60,000 nucleotides of DNA. Source: Owenia fusiformis. Its lineage: Eukaryota; Annelida; Polychaeta; Sabellida; Oweniidae. The notes beneath the pieces are model-generated. The model searched no databases. It was not told where the DNA came from and saw only the letters and a program-made list of their open reading frames with translations. The stretch covers positions 11,447,598 through 11,507,597 of the forward strand of contig CAIIXF020000001.1 of assembly GCA_903813345.2 (NCBI GenBank), given 5' to 3'. The first letter of the stretch is position 1, and every line of letters begins with the position of its first letter. The translations under genes were made by a program, and so were the position numbers. Below are positions 34,401 through 45,240 of the stretch, in pieces.

Positions 34401-36702
34401 ATATGAATACAAATATTATTTAGCTAATTATTTGCTTATGTAAATGACATTCTTAAGATTCCATGTTTGTAATGTTACATCTGCTACAACTTCGTAGAAT
34501 ATTAAGGATCTTCATTTTATTAAAATAAATCCATGGGACCGAACCAGGACTATCGGGAAAAATCTTTTTACACGTGCATTGTGTTTTTGAAGGCTCTTGA
34601 GGACTCTCATTAGGAAGAGGCTTAGAGGGAATATGTTCTTTGTTCAGTCTTTGGGGTGGGCTTTCCAAGCACCTGATCGGATGTCCGTAAACATCTATGC
34701 CCTGATACCAACTTCATTCACCTTATAAGTGTCCCCTGTATTGTACTTTATATTGCCACTTATTCTTCTAGTCAAAACTAATTGATACAGTTTAGCTGGA
34801 CATCAACAATAATTTATTTAATAATTATCCTCTCGTTCAGGAACTAAGTGGGGATTGAACCTTTTGGAACAATCAGCTAAAGAAATGGCAAGTGTTCAAT
34901 TTTGATATTTCTGAGGGCTATTTTGTTGAATATATCACATTACAATTGTCTTAAAGGGCAGGTGCCCCTTGAATAGAGGCCCCAGTTGATGGAACCTGTG
35001 ATACTTTGCTGTCCATTCACATGTGGCTCTGTGTTGCAAACAATGCCAAACATAACAGTTTTCCAACTTGAAAACCAAAAGCCCCCCAGTGAGTCTAGCT
35101 ACTCAATTTCTGGCAAAATACTGAAAAGGGACTCAATTATCTTTGAGTTTGAACGTTTCATTTTGAGAAACTAATTAAAGGTAGGATTTTCTCTACGGGT
35201 GAAAATGATGAAGTGTGACACAGAACATTTATAAGAGTATTTGTGGTGAGATACTTAGATACTTCAACTAATGAATATATCTGAATTAAAATGGTATAAC
35301 CACAATTACCAGAGTCTCAAAATGGCACACAATGGTATAATTTCAAATTCTAAAAACCCATATTTCAAGAAAAGAAAGCATAGATAACAAACATATATGG
35401 ACATTTTTTTAAATTAACATACAGTATTCTAAAGCACAAAAAAATTAAACCAAACATTTATAATATGATAATTTTGTTGTCATCTACTAATTTAATAATA
35501 TCTATATACTGTACTCAAACATATGATACACACAAAATACCTGCAACCAGCTTAACTTCATAAATTAAAAGAAAATGGTTCCAGTAATAGAGCCATATGG
35601 TTTCTCCATGTTACTCCATTTGTGCCTGTCTGTCAAGAAATAAAATTGCTTCAATTACATTCACAGCAAGGAAAGCAAACCTAACATAACTCTGATTAGA
35701 GTGTAACACAAACATTTATAAACAACCAACCACATATCTCAGCTAACAACATTTCATATCACATGTGTAACTAGCTCTTAGGCTAATGAATAAGTCATGG
35801 AGGAAATGATGTTCCTTACCCTTTTGAGAGAAAAACACATGGTTTAAGATCACAGTTGTATAAATACTGACCTCCTCCTACTCATACTCCCGTGGATTTG
35901 GGGTAAGTGTGTGTAACTATTTTTTGTAAACCATGCGTGACATACCTTACTCATACAGTGCTGCCCTCTTTTAAATTAACCAAGAATAGTTAGAATATTT
36001 TGAAGAATCAATTTAGTTAGTAAACAAAATACATGTAGATGCATTACTTTACAAAGGCTTTGTTATTTATTGCTTTAACCTTGTATACAAAGCTTTGTTT
36101 TGATTGGGGAGAAATTTCTGGTATTAATACTAAAACCAGGTGTAGGACCTGTCAACAAAAGTTCACAGCCAGTTGGTGTTTGTTTCCAAGTTGCTATAAA
36201 AATACTCAAACCAATTTGTCTATATCTGTTTTATATATCATAGTTGAGTGACAGTCTTTTTCCAAATATCTTGTTCATTATTAGCATCTCTGATTTATCT
36301 TACAGATTTAATTTGGTTTAGCAAAAGAGGCAAATATTTGAAGAACACCCCAGTAAAGCATATTTAAATTATAACTGAGATCTATGAATTGCACCTCAGC
36401 TCTAAAAATCATCTTCCAAATACATCTAAAAATAGAATATATAATTCATGATACTCATCAGTTCAATGTTATATCAGTCATAATATGTAATTCATGAAGG
36501 CGATTAGTTCAGTGCTGTATTAGTCAATAGAGCAAGGCATAATAGTTCAAGATAAAGCAAGTGCAGACAATGAACTCCTCACATACAAGAAAATACTCTG
36601 CTACTCTTTGATTTTGCTCTTTGTTATTATGAATGCAAATTCTACCTCAAAATTAAACACATGTAATAGAGCTGAATGATTTGATGTTTTTTATATTTAC
36701 AG
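31476..36702. other. ZNG1 intron 5, last part
   Basis: No confident gene. Minor repeats: a TCAA/CCAA tetranucleotide tract at 32585-32630; a degenerate, roughly 30-bp repeat with GTCCCTACAGT-like phrases at 33376-33505; a direct repeat TGTTTAATTACAGGTATATC at about 33769 and 33808. One open stretch with a good splice donor (31794-31991) is described in the findings. The intron ends in TTATATTTACAG. Confidence 0.5.
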
Positions 36703-36829
36703 GGTGTCCTGAATATTGTTGACTCTTCAAAAAGGGTGCTTCTACAGGGTGTCCATGAACTCTATGACCAGCAACCAACAACAGAGTGGGAACCAGAGGA
36801 ATCAAGGACCAACACAGTAGTATTTATAG
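36703..36829 (+). CDS. ZNG1: ZNG1 exon 6 of window (COBW C-terminal domain core)
   Basis: A 127-base exon with acceptor TTTACAG and donor TATAG|GTGAGA. It starts GVLNIVDSSKRVLLQGVHEL and runs through TNTVVFI, ending with the first base of a split Gly codon. LQGVHELYD is the most conserved signature of the CobW_C domain, and human reads VIVQGVHELYDL at this place. Phase 0 at the start fits exon 5. Confidence 0.97.
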
Positions 36830-39031
36830 GTGAGATCGAATTTATTTTTTCAAATTGACTTAATTTTACAATGTTGATACATTGATCATTGACAAGTATA
36901 AGATTAAACTTGATACATTATGTTTAGTAATTTGAATTCTAGATGTATAATGTGCTGAAAAATAACATATAAAAAGTGCAACACAAATTCCATAAAGTCT
37001 AATGTGTTGAAAAGAATCTTGGTATATATTGCTATTTGAAAGACTAGATAAAAGCAGAATTGCTACCATATGGTATAGTTTATACTAAAGGTATCATCAA
37101 CATAGCTCACTTTCCATTATTTATACCATTTATTTGAACACAGTTGATGTTAAACTGTTACTTTTCCCAAAATTGTTTTGCCAAATAAGCAAACATTTTA
37201 GTTTGTTTTATTATGTCTGTCAGGAGAACAAGCCAAAAATGGTTTAGTTACCCAGTGTGGAACTCTTCAACAGGAGGGGGCATATATAAGATAACATTCA
37301 TACTTGTTCGGCCTACTGGCTTTTAGTCATAGATATTTGAAATCGTAGGTTTGATTCTATATTGATTGATTATTTATTTTTTCAAAGTTCCAACATTTGT
37401 GATGCAGGAGCCTATAAACCTGCACTCTAGACATCATCCAAACTGAAGGAGATTAAGAAAACACATCTTGTAATAGTGTAAGCCAACGGGGAAGAATTTG
37501 TAATTGGTAAAACATTTCATGATTATCCTTGATATTTCAGATTTTTCAAGCATTTTTGCACAAGCTTTTATTTGATATATTATACTAGCCCTAGACATAT
37601 ATTGATGCTTATTAATCAAACTATACAAGGTACCTGGGGCAGGTTATCATACAAGGGTTCAGAATTATTTGACTGATCACCCTGTATAGTTTGATATGTC
37701 CCTATTGAGTCAGCTGCTACATACAGGGTGTTAAATGATTGCTATAACTTCCCTTGTCAATCAACCTTGTATATTAAATCAAGATTAAATTGCCAACTTC
37801 CACATGTTGGCCTTACCAAGCTTTGATCAGGGAACCTCCAAACAAACTAACCTTGGTTTATTTTAAACCAGCTCTCTCAAAATAAAGCTAATAACTTCAG
37901 AGCAATTTTTTCCAATCCAAACACAAACTGAAGAATCCATATGGTTATTCCAAACAAACAGCATGCATTCCGGCAGATTTGTATTCCACTTTAAAATGTT
38001 TATTCATATCATATATTTCACTGCAGGTATCAAGCTAGCTAAATTCTATCCACTAGACTTCTCTAAGCTATCAACATGTAAGCTTTCCAGTAAGGAGATG
38101 ATCTCTAAAGATAACATCAACACCCCAATCTGTCTCATCTCTTTCACATTGAAAAATCTCATATCCTCCACCAACTAACAAATTGATATTGAAAGAAGGG
38201 ATAAAGAGAGTATTTAGCCATGATAATTTCACTTTGATATTGGGTTTTAAATCAGTAGAAAATTTGATCAAATCTGTTAAATATTTTTGATTACAGATAT
38301 CGGCCAATTTAATTAGAACAAGGAAAATGTTGAGATTAATATTACTTAATGTAATCAGAAAATTTGAAAATTTCAGTGTTGGTTAAGAATTGCACTTTAC
38401 TCATAATCAATTAAAAAATAAGTGTAAAGGTAATTTGTACATAAATAAGATGAGCATGTGGTCAAGAAGGGTGTCCATTAGAGACAAGTGTTCACTGGAG
38501 TAAGGTGTTCACTAAGACAGGTTACTGTATGTGCTTTTTGATGATCATCCTTGCCTTGTTCCCACGTTAGTGTCATATTTTCTCTGCAGTAGTCAGTTAA
38601 GCTGTTGTTGAGTATGCTGTGTCAGTCGTATTCGTGGAGCCACACCCTATGGGTCACCTGTGTTTAGAACCCCTGTAGCTCTCTGTGTATGTCGCCTGTG
38701 TGGATCCCTACAGGTATCTGATTACAGGTGTATTGCTGGAGCAGATCAACTATAATGATTGATGCTTGATTGTCTTTTCTCATATATTGATTGTTTTGAA
38801 TAAACCAGTGGATTGTTGATCAAACATAACTTAACAAAACAATTTAAACATATCATGTTTTTCAGCTATTAAAAATGAATCAAGATATATTTGATTGGTT
38901 TTTATTGTGGTAAGATCTTATGAATTATGGTGAGAAATTATAAGTATGATTGATTTATTATCCATTGTACACTCTGTCTATCATTAAGAGAGTTATAAAC
39001 TGTTTGTAAAAATTCAAAATAAAATACAAAA
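36830..39031. other. ZNG1 intron 6, first part
   Basis: Mostly AT-rich intron DNA without a gene. At 38463-38527 lies a truncated end of the TA-flanked MITE family (GTGTTCACTAAGACAGGTTAC then TGTA). The segment 38560-38720 is richer in G and C than its surroundings, but no exon could be defined. Confidence 0.5.
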
Positions 39032-39203
39032 TGATGCAGACTCGTAGCTCCTTTTGCCAAGGGTTCTCTTTTCACAAATTTCCAGGGGGGGCTCATATTT
39101 GACAACTTGGCTCAAAATCACTTAAAAAGTGCTCAATGGTGAAAAACTGCATGCTTTGAAAGAATATTTGGCTAGGGGGGTTACAGACTATGGGCCTGTG
39201 ATG
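39032..39203. mobile_element. CAGGCCCGTAGCC-type MITE, copy E
   Basis: Element 39037-39198 begins CAGACTCGTAGC and ends CTATGGGCCTG, with flanking direct repeat TGATG. It shares 'GTGAAAAACTGCATG' and 'AAAAAGTGCTCA' with the other copies. Confidence 0.85.
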
Positions 39204-39722
39204 TGTGCCCATATGAGTTATTAGTGATTAGGGTCATGCAGGGCTATTTTCAAAAGCAGATTTAACATCATTAGTAAATACATATTGATTCTCAAAGTTC
39301 TTGTTTAATCTCAATATTGTCATTACCATTGTGTTCACCTGCTGTATGTGGTGGTTTGAGAGCTTCATCTGGCCAATTAATAGTGGCACAATCAGTTGTA
39401 TCACCAGGTAGCCCCAACACTTGTCTGAATTCAGCATAGCACACAGTCCTGAGAAAACATCGCTAATCTCCAGTATTACCACACACAACTTGAAATACAA
39501 GGGGAAAAATTGTAGGTTCTTGTAGAGATACACTAAATATTTTTTGTCATGACACTTTTTCAAAGTGTTATATTGTCATCATATTGGGCTGATGGGCATA
39601 TGTCTGTGTGGGTGGGTGGGCCGCCACCACATGAATCTTGTCTTAAATTGACCAATTTTTATACAATCTTATTTTAGAACTCAGTTTTGATGTATTGATA
39701 TAGTCTTACTGAATATTACAAG

Positions 39723-39843
39723 AAATCTACATTTCACCCTGGATTACGACAGCCACGGACATCGAGGATACGCTCCACTCGTGTATCTCCAATAGGTACT
39801 GATATGTGTGACCACGTCTTATTTGGAAAATTTCTGAAATAAA
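39723..39843 (+). CDS. Candidate alternative last exon of ZNG1
   Basis: A CpG- and GC-rich stretch in otherwise AT-rich intron. With an acceptor at 39722 (ATTACAAG) or at 39752 (ACGACAG), the frame left by exon 6 stays open and ends at TGA 39800-39802. The tail reads TDIEDTLHSCISNRY. AATAAA follows 36 bases later (39838-39843). The LHSC[I]S tail is loosely like the LEGCLAQ tail of the main last exon. The acceptors are not strong, and AG|GTACTG at 39795 could also be a donor. It may be a minor isoform, an old duplicated exon or chance. Confidence 0.4.
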
Positions 39844-40557
39844 TTGTATAATGTAAACACGGCTCCTTGAAGTCATGTGGCTTGTTTGACCATCTGAAGA
39901 TACTGATGTAATGTAAATAGGTTTAATTGTAATTGTTTTGCCAGTTGTTTTACAAATAAGATAAAAAAAATGTGCCCTGGGTATACAGTGGTTGTGGTCA
40001 GGCTGTCAGATATGCACTATATTCCCCATGTATATGCCAAAGTAGTACCGGCAGTCAGCTTCATGGTTGTGCCATTGGTGTCGTGTCAGAGAAGCAAATA
40101 CACTATCTTTTTTTTATTTTAAGTGTCAGTCATGCTGTTTCAAATTGAATAATAAAAATTTCTTCTAAAATAAATAAGATTTGATTCACAATTATGTCTG
40201 GTTTCTAGTTAAAGCTTAAAAACTAGAAGTACATGCAAAATGGAGATAACACAACAAAAATCCTCAATATCCTCAGACAACAAAAGTCCTCAATTTTGGC
40301 ATTGATTTTATGTATGAAAGTGAAATTAGGTTTTTGAGCCATGTTGTTGAGTGATATTATAATGATAACCTATGGCGGACACTGTTCATATACTATATAA
40401 TTACAATCACCATGATTATTATGCATATTACCAAAAGGATATATGTCCCATGTGATGCGTACTTGTTCCCATTGAGTTGAAAGTTAGGCAAGAATAATAT
40501 CTACCCCATGTTCATCCATGTAGGTAGACCACAATGTCCAGCCACTTTGGCATTTAT
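39844..40557. other. ZNG1 intron 6, nothing seen
   Basis: No gene or recognisable repeat in this stretch. Confidence 0.5.
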
Positions 40558-42460
40558 TATGTCACCACCAAAAGTGGTGACATATTGTTATGGTCTCCGT
40601 TTTTTTGCGACGGCGTCCGGCGGTTGGAGGTTGGAGGTTGGCGTCCGGCGGTTGGCGTCTGTAACAATTTCTTACAACTTCCTATAACTTAACAAATACT
40701 GTTTAGACTGACTTCAATTTTTTTCTAAATCATCTACATGTTCTCAGAAGTTCAAATCTGACTTTAGATTTGACATTTGACCTTCAATGACCTTCTCAAG
40801 GTCAAAAAGGTCTTTTTTCAACTTGCTTCACATTGACTAATTTTTTTTTCAAAATCATCTACATGTTCTCAGAAATTCAAATCTGACTTTAGATTTGACA
40901 TTTGACCTTCAAATCTGACTTTAGATTTGACATTTGACCTTCAATGACCTTCTCAAGGTCAAAAAAGGTCAAAAAGGTCTGTTTTCAACTTGCTTCAAAT
41001 TGACTAAATTTTTTTTTCAAAATCATCTACGTGTTCTCAGAAATTCAAATCTGACTTAAGATTTGACATTTGACCTTCAATGACCTTCTCAAGGTCAAAA
41101 AAGGTCAAAAAGGTCTGTTTTCAACTTGCTTCAAATTGACTAAAAAAAATTTTCAAAATCATCTACGTGTTCTCAGAAATTCAAATCTGACTTTAGATTT
41201 GACTTAAGATTTGACATTTGACCTTCAATGACCTTCTCAAAGTCAAAAAAGGTCAAAAAGGTCTTTTTTCAACTTGCTTCAAATTGACTAAATTTTTTTT
41301 TCGAAATCATCTACATGTTCTCAGAAATTCAAATCTGACTTTAGATTTGACATTTGACCTTCAATGACCTTCTCAATGTCAAAAAAGGTCAAAAAGGTAT
41401 TTTTTCATCTTGCTTCAAATTGACTAAATTTTTTTTTCAAAATCATCTACATGTTCTCAGAAATTCAAATATGACTTTAGATTTGACTTTGGATTTGACA
41501 TTTGACCTTCAATGACCTTCTCAAGGTCAAAAAAGGTCAAAAAGGTCTTTTTTCAACTTGCTTCAAATTGACTAATTTTTTTTTCAAAATCATCTACATG
41601 TTCTCAGAAATTCAAATCTGCCTTTTCGATTTGACATTTGACCTTTAATGACCTTCTCAAGGTCAAAAAAGGTCAAAAAGGTCTGTTTTCAACTTGCTTC
41701 AAATTGACTAAATTTTTTTTTCAAAATCATCTACATGTTCTCAGAAATTCAAATATGACTTTAGATTTGACATTTGACCTTCAATGACGTTCTGAAGGTC
41801 AAAAAAGGTCAAAAAGGTCTTTTTTCAACTTGCTTCAAATTGACTAATTTTTTTTTTCAAAATCATCTACATTTTCTCAGAAATTCAAATCTGACTTTAG
41901 ATTTGACCTTTGACCTTCAATGACCTTCTCAAGGTCAAAAAGGTCTTTTTTCAACTTGCTTCAAATTGACTAATTTTTTTTCAAAATCATCTACATGTTC
42001 TCAGAAGTTCAAATCTGACTTTAGATTTGACATTTGACCTTCAATGACCTTTTCAAGGTCAAAAAGGTCTTTTTTCAACTTGCTTCAAATTTACTTAATT
42101 TTTTTTCAAAATCATCTACATGTTCTCAGAAGTTCAAATCTGACTTTACATTTGACCTTCAATGACCTTCTCAATGTCAAAAAAAGTCAAAGAGGTATTT
42201 TTTCAACTTGCTTCAAATTGACGAATTTTTTTTTCAAAATCATCTACATGTTCTAAGAAGTTCAAATCTGACTTAAGATTTGTGTGCAACTAGTTTTAAC
42301 TTGCTTCAGATTGAACAATTTCTTTTTTCAAAATCATCTACAAGATCCCAGAAGCTCAAATCTTCAAAAACATTCTTAAGGTCAAAAGGTATTTTCCAAC
42401 TTGCTTTAAATTGACCAAATTGTTTTAGGTGGTGACATTTTGTCATGTTAATGCCTTGTT
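40558..42460 (+). mobile_element. HINE/pearl-like element, copy E, with satellite core
   Basis: The left end carries a perfect hairpin (GTCACCAC, loop CAAAA, GTGGTGAC, 40561-40581) followed by ATATTGTTATGGTCTCC and a GGCGTCCGGCGGTTGG-rich stretch. After GTCTGTAACAA a tandem array fills about 40670-42420. The right end GGTGGTGACATTTTGTCATG then TTAATGCCTTGTT closes it. In shorter copies (52919, 54348) the same two ends are joined directly at CTGTAACAAATGGC. Ends plus an expandable satellite core resemble the pearl/HINE type of non-autonomous Helentron known in bivalves and flies. No transposase or Rep/helicase. Confidence 0.85.
40670..42420 (+). repeat. Satellite array, about 13 units of roughly 125-160 bp
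   Basis: Each unit contains ATCATCTACATGTTCTCAGA, AAATCTGACTTTAGATTTGA, TGACCTTCAATGACCTTCTC, AAGGTCAAAAAAGGTCAAAA and CAACTTGCTTCAAATTGACT. The TTCTCAGAA mark falls near 40741, 40871, 41032, 41171, 41318, 41453, 41600, 41738, 41874, 41998, 42124, 42250 and 42345. Units differ by small indels and by duplication of the TTTAGATTTGAC block. The last units are most diverged. Confidence 0.93.
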
Positions 42461-42709
42461 TTAGTGATGTCATAATAACAAAGATGTGTAACAGTAGTGT
42501 ACTTTATGGTGTTACTTAGTGCATATACAGTAACACAAGTTAATATGAACACCTTCTTTTAGTGAATACATAACTTCATTATATCACTGTCATATTCCCC
42601 ACTCTCTTGTTGGTCTACACATTACATGTGACTTAGAAATAAGAAAATGTATTCAACGGCCTTGCCAGTGACATCAGAAACTTTTTGCACTTTCAGAAAA
42701 CTTATTGCA
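42461..42709. other. ZNG1 intron 6; possible MITE fragment
   Basis: At about 42524 ACAGTAACACAAGTT then GAACACC resembles the TA-flanked MITE left end. No clear right end was found. Confidence 0.35.
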
Positions 42710-42779
42710 CTTTCAATGATTCCGCAAGGTGTATTCCCCTAAGGGCTTAGAAAATACACCTTGCTAGAATCATTGAAAG
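42710..42779 (+). ncRNA. 70-nt hairpin, pre-miRNA-like or tiny MITE
   Basis: CTTTCAATGATTC and CAAGGTGTATT in the left arm pair with AATACACCTTG and GAATCATTGAAAG in the right arm, giving 13 + 11 base pairs around a small CG/CTA internal loop and a 17-base terminal loop. Size and shape fit an animal miRNA precursor. There is no match to a miRNA I know, and a MITE remnant would look the same. Confidence 0.4.
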
Positions 42780-43994
42780 ATGAACAGATATTCACCTCAA
42801 TAGTATGAAATATTTGTATATTATTGGACAATACTATGTAGTGAAAACCTCTCAGAGCATTAACATGAATGGTTATATCATAAAGGTTCGAGGACAATAT
42901 TGTCATGTAGTTAATTTTTAACATTTCTTTGTTTTGAACACATCCCTGTTTTGAACATCTGTCTTGATGCAGCCAATGAACCCCTTTCTGAAGTAAACAC
43001 CTTACTGCAGTAGGTGTCTTCCCTCAAAATTTTGAATCCATCTATTCCTACTTTGAGAGCTGTAAAAACCAACTCCTGTGTGCACTTCTCATACAAACTG
43101 TTCACTGTTAGGGGTTTCTCTGTATTATACCATCTAATATGTACAGGTGAGTGACCACAAGATCAATTTGATGCCAGTGTAATCCTTTAATTATTATTCT
43201 TTTGTGATAATGGATTTATCTATTATATCATCCTTCAATGTATGTAATCTACACCTGTGCCTTTCTTTAATCTTCCAATGAATTTTCCCATTGTTTCTTG
43301 TTTGACCTTTGTTTTGAGGAACCTATATATCATATAAGGTCTATGTCTACATATATCACAATATACACTATACAATGTACACATTTACTCAAAGAAAGCC
43401 ATGCCATCTTGTCATATCCCAGTAGAAATTTAAACATTAATTGAAGCAAAAACTAATACAGCAAAATTAATAGGTATTGTTTTCCTTGTCATGACTATAT
43501 GATTTTGTTTTTCAAATGTTACAATTTGTGCTTTCTGAAATATCACATTGATGCTATGTTGCCATTTTTTATATTTCACCTGTAGAGCATGTGATGCACA
43601 TTGAAGGTATCATATCTTGGGAGGACTAGATACTCTCACTTGATTAGAGAAATTAGCGAAAATTACAGGCCACACTTCATGTAAACTCTTTCCCCCAATG
43701 ACTCAATCAGCCATTTAACATCTATCAAACACTTATAATGATAACTTTTGACATTAATTAATATGAAACTTGAGTCTAATATTATGGTTTGTGATAGCTG
43801 ATATAGGTGTTATCTGTCAGAATATGCTGTGTATATTAGACTGGGGATCCCAGAGGCCTGGCTGTTTGGGCACTTTCAGTACAACAATCCAACTGTGTGG
43901 ACTAGATATTGAAATAATTATTTATTCATCTGTCCTGTTTCATCTTCCTTTTGATCAAGTGATATTTTACACCCCTTTGCTAAACATTGTTTTA
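42780..43994. other. ZNG1 intron 6, nothing firm
   Basis: Diverged phrases with 'GAACACC' at 42930-43120 suggest old MITE remains. No gene. Confidence 0.4.
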
Positions 43995-44083
43995 GCACAA
44001 AGGACGCCTTATATGGCGTATTTAACACAAAGGCAGCCTTATATGGTATATTTAACACAAAGGCGGCCTTATATGGCATATTA
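43995..44083 (+). repeat. Minisatellite, 30-bp unit, three copies
   Basis: Unit ACACAAAGGCRGCCTTATAT then GGYRTATTTA, at 43995, 44025 and 44055. Being a multiple of three, it creates a repetitive peptide in an open frame, which I consider spurious. Confidence 0.9.
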
Positions 44084-44518
44084 GGTGGTTGGAATTGAGT
44101 CTCTCATCAACATTAGGAGGATGACCATCCTAATTATGATTCATTAAATCAATATATTTGGCCTCATTTAATTTTTATTTTTTATTAGATATTTCCTTTC
44201 TGAAGTCATATGAAAGGGGCAACATTTGGAAATCCATGATCGTAAAAACTCTATTTCATTTAGCCACTAATTAACCTAGATAAATACAAATGTATATGTA
44301 TCATTACCAAGAATGAAAGTTCAATGTACTTTGACGGAATAGATTTTTTGTACTTTATTTTTCGTACTTTACTGTCATGTCACCTGTGGGGGAATAAATA
44401 ATTTATTTGATGTTACATTTGTGTTGATTTTTAAAAAATATAATGGCTAGATATCCTATTAATTATAGATGTGGAATTTATTTTCAATGTAGTATTTATT
44501 CTGTGTATTGGATTTTTT
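44084..44518. other. ZNG1 intron 6, nothing seen
   Basis: AT-rich, no feature recognised. Confidence 0.5.
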
Positions 44519-44550
44519 GTCATCCCCAGAAGTGGTGACATATTGTTATT
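44519..44550 (+). mobile_element. HINE/pearl-like element, left-end fragment (copy F)
   Basis: GTCATCCCCAGAAGTGGTGAC then ATATTGTTATT matches only the left 30 bases of the family. No right end follows. Confidence 0.6.
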
Positions 44551-45110
44551 ATTAATTCCATGAGAATGATTTAGATATGTTATCCTTTCAATCAAAATGG
44601 TTATAGTGACAATAAACTGAATGAACATTTGTGAGTTTATTATTAATGAAATGTATATTGTTTTGTATTGTGATTTTACCATCAATGGATGTGAGCAATA
44701 CCTGTATATTTAACTGTCATAATAATCTTGGATGGCTGATCTGACTCTGGAACCCCTTCTTGAAGGATTCCTGTTTTCTTTTATGTTTACTGTACTTCTA
44801 CTTAATTTGGCACTATTTATTTTGGCAGATTTGCTGTTTTGAACATTTGGTGGTTACGTAATTTAGCGGACTTACAATATTGAAATCTATATACATGTAC
44901 ATTTACTATACTTTTTTACGATAGACAAGATGCGAGTAGAAATATTTAAATACAAGTATATAAATATGAAAATTTAATTTTTTTGAAAATGTGACTTTTA
45001 GTTCGAGTTGATTCCCCATACAAAATTATTTGACAGATAACATTTTCTTTTACTGGACATATTTTAATTTGGTAACTCTTTTCTTATATGAAAATTGAAC
45101 CTCTAAAACA
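44551..45110. other. ZNG1 intron 6, nothing seen
   Basis: AT-rich, no feature recognised. Confidence 0.5.
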
Positions 45111-45240
45111 GGGAACTTTCTACCATACTCACAATTTAAGTTAAAGGGAACTTTCTACAATACCCGCAATTTAAGTTAAAGGGAACTTTCTACAATACCC
45201 GCAATTTAAGTTAAAGGGAATTTTCTACCATACCTGCAAT
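45111..45240 (+). repeat. Minisatellite, 35-bp unit, about 3.7 copies
   Basis: Unit GGGAACTTTCTACAATACCC then GCAATTTAAGTTAAA, at 45111, 45146, 45181 and, truncated, 45216. Copies 2 and 3 read the same. Confidence 0.95.

Noticed and set aside
40670-42420. CRISPR-like array
   Set aside because: Units are directly adjacent, over 120 bp long and lack unique spacers; this is a eukaryotic satellite.
43770-44084. Possible repeat protein with PYMAYLTQR repeats
   Set aside because: Explained by a 30-bp minisatellite whose length is a multiple of three; no start context or homology.
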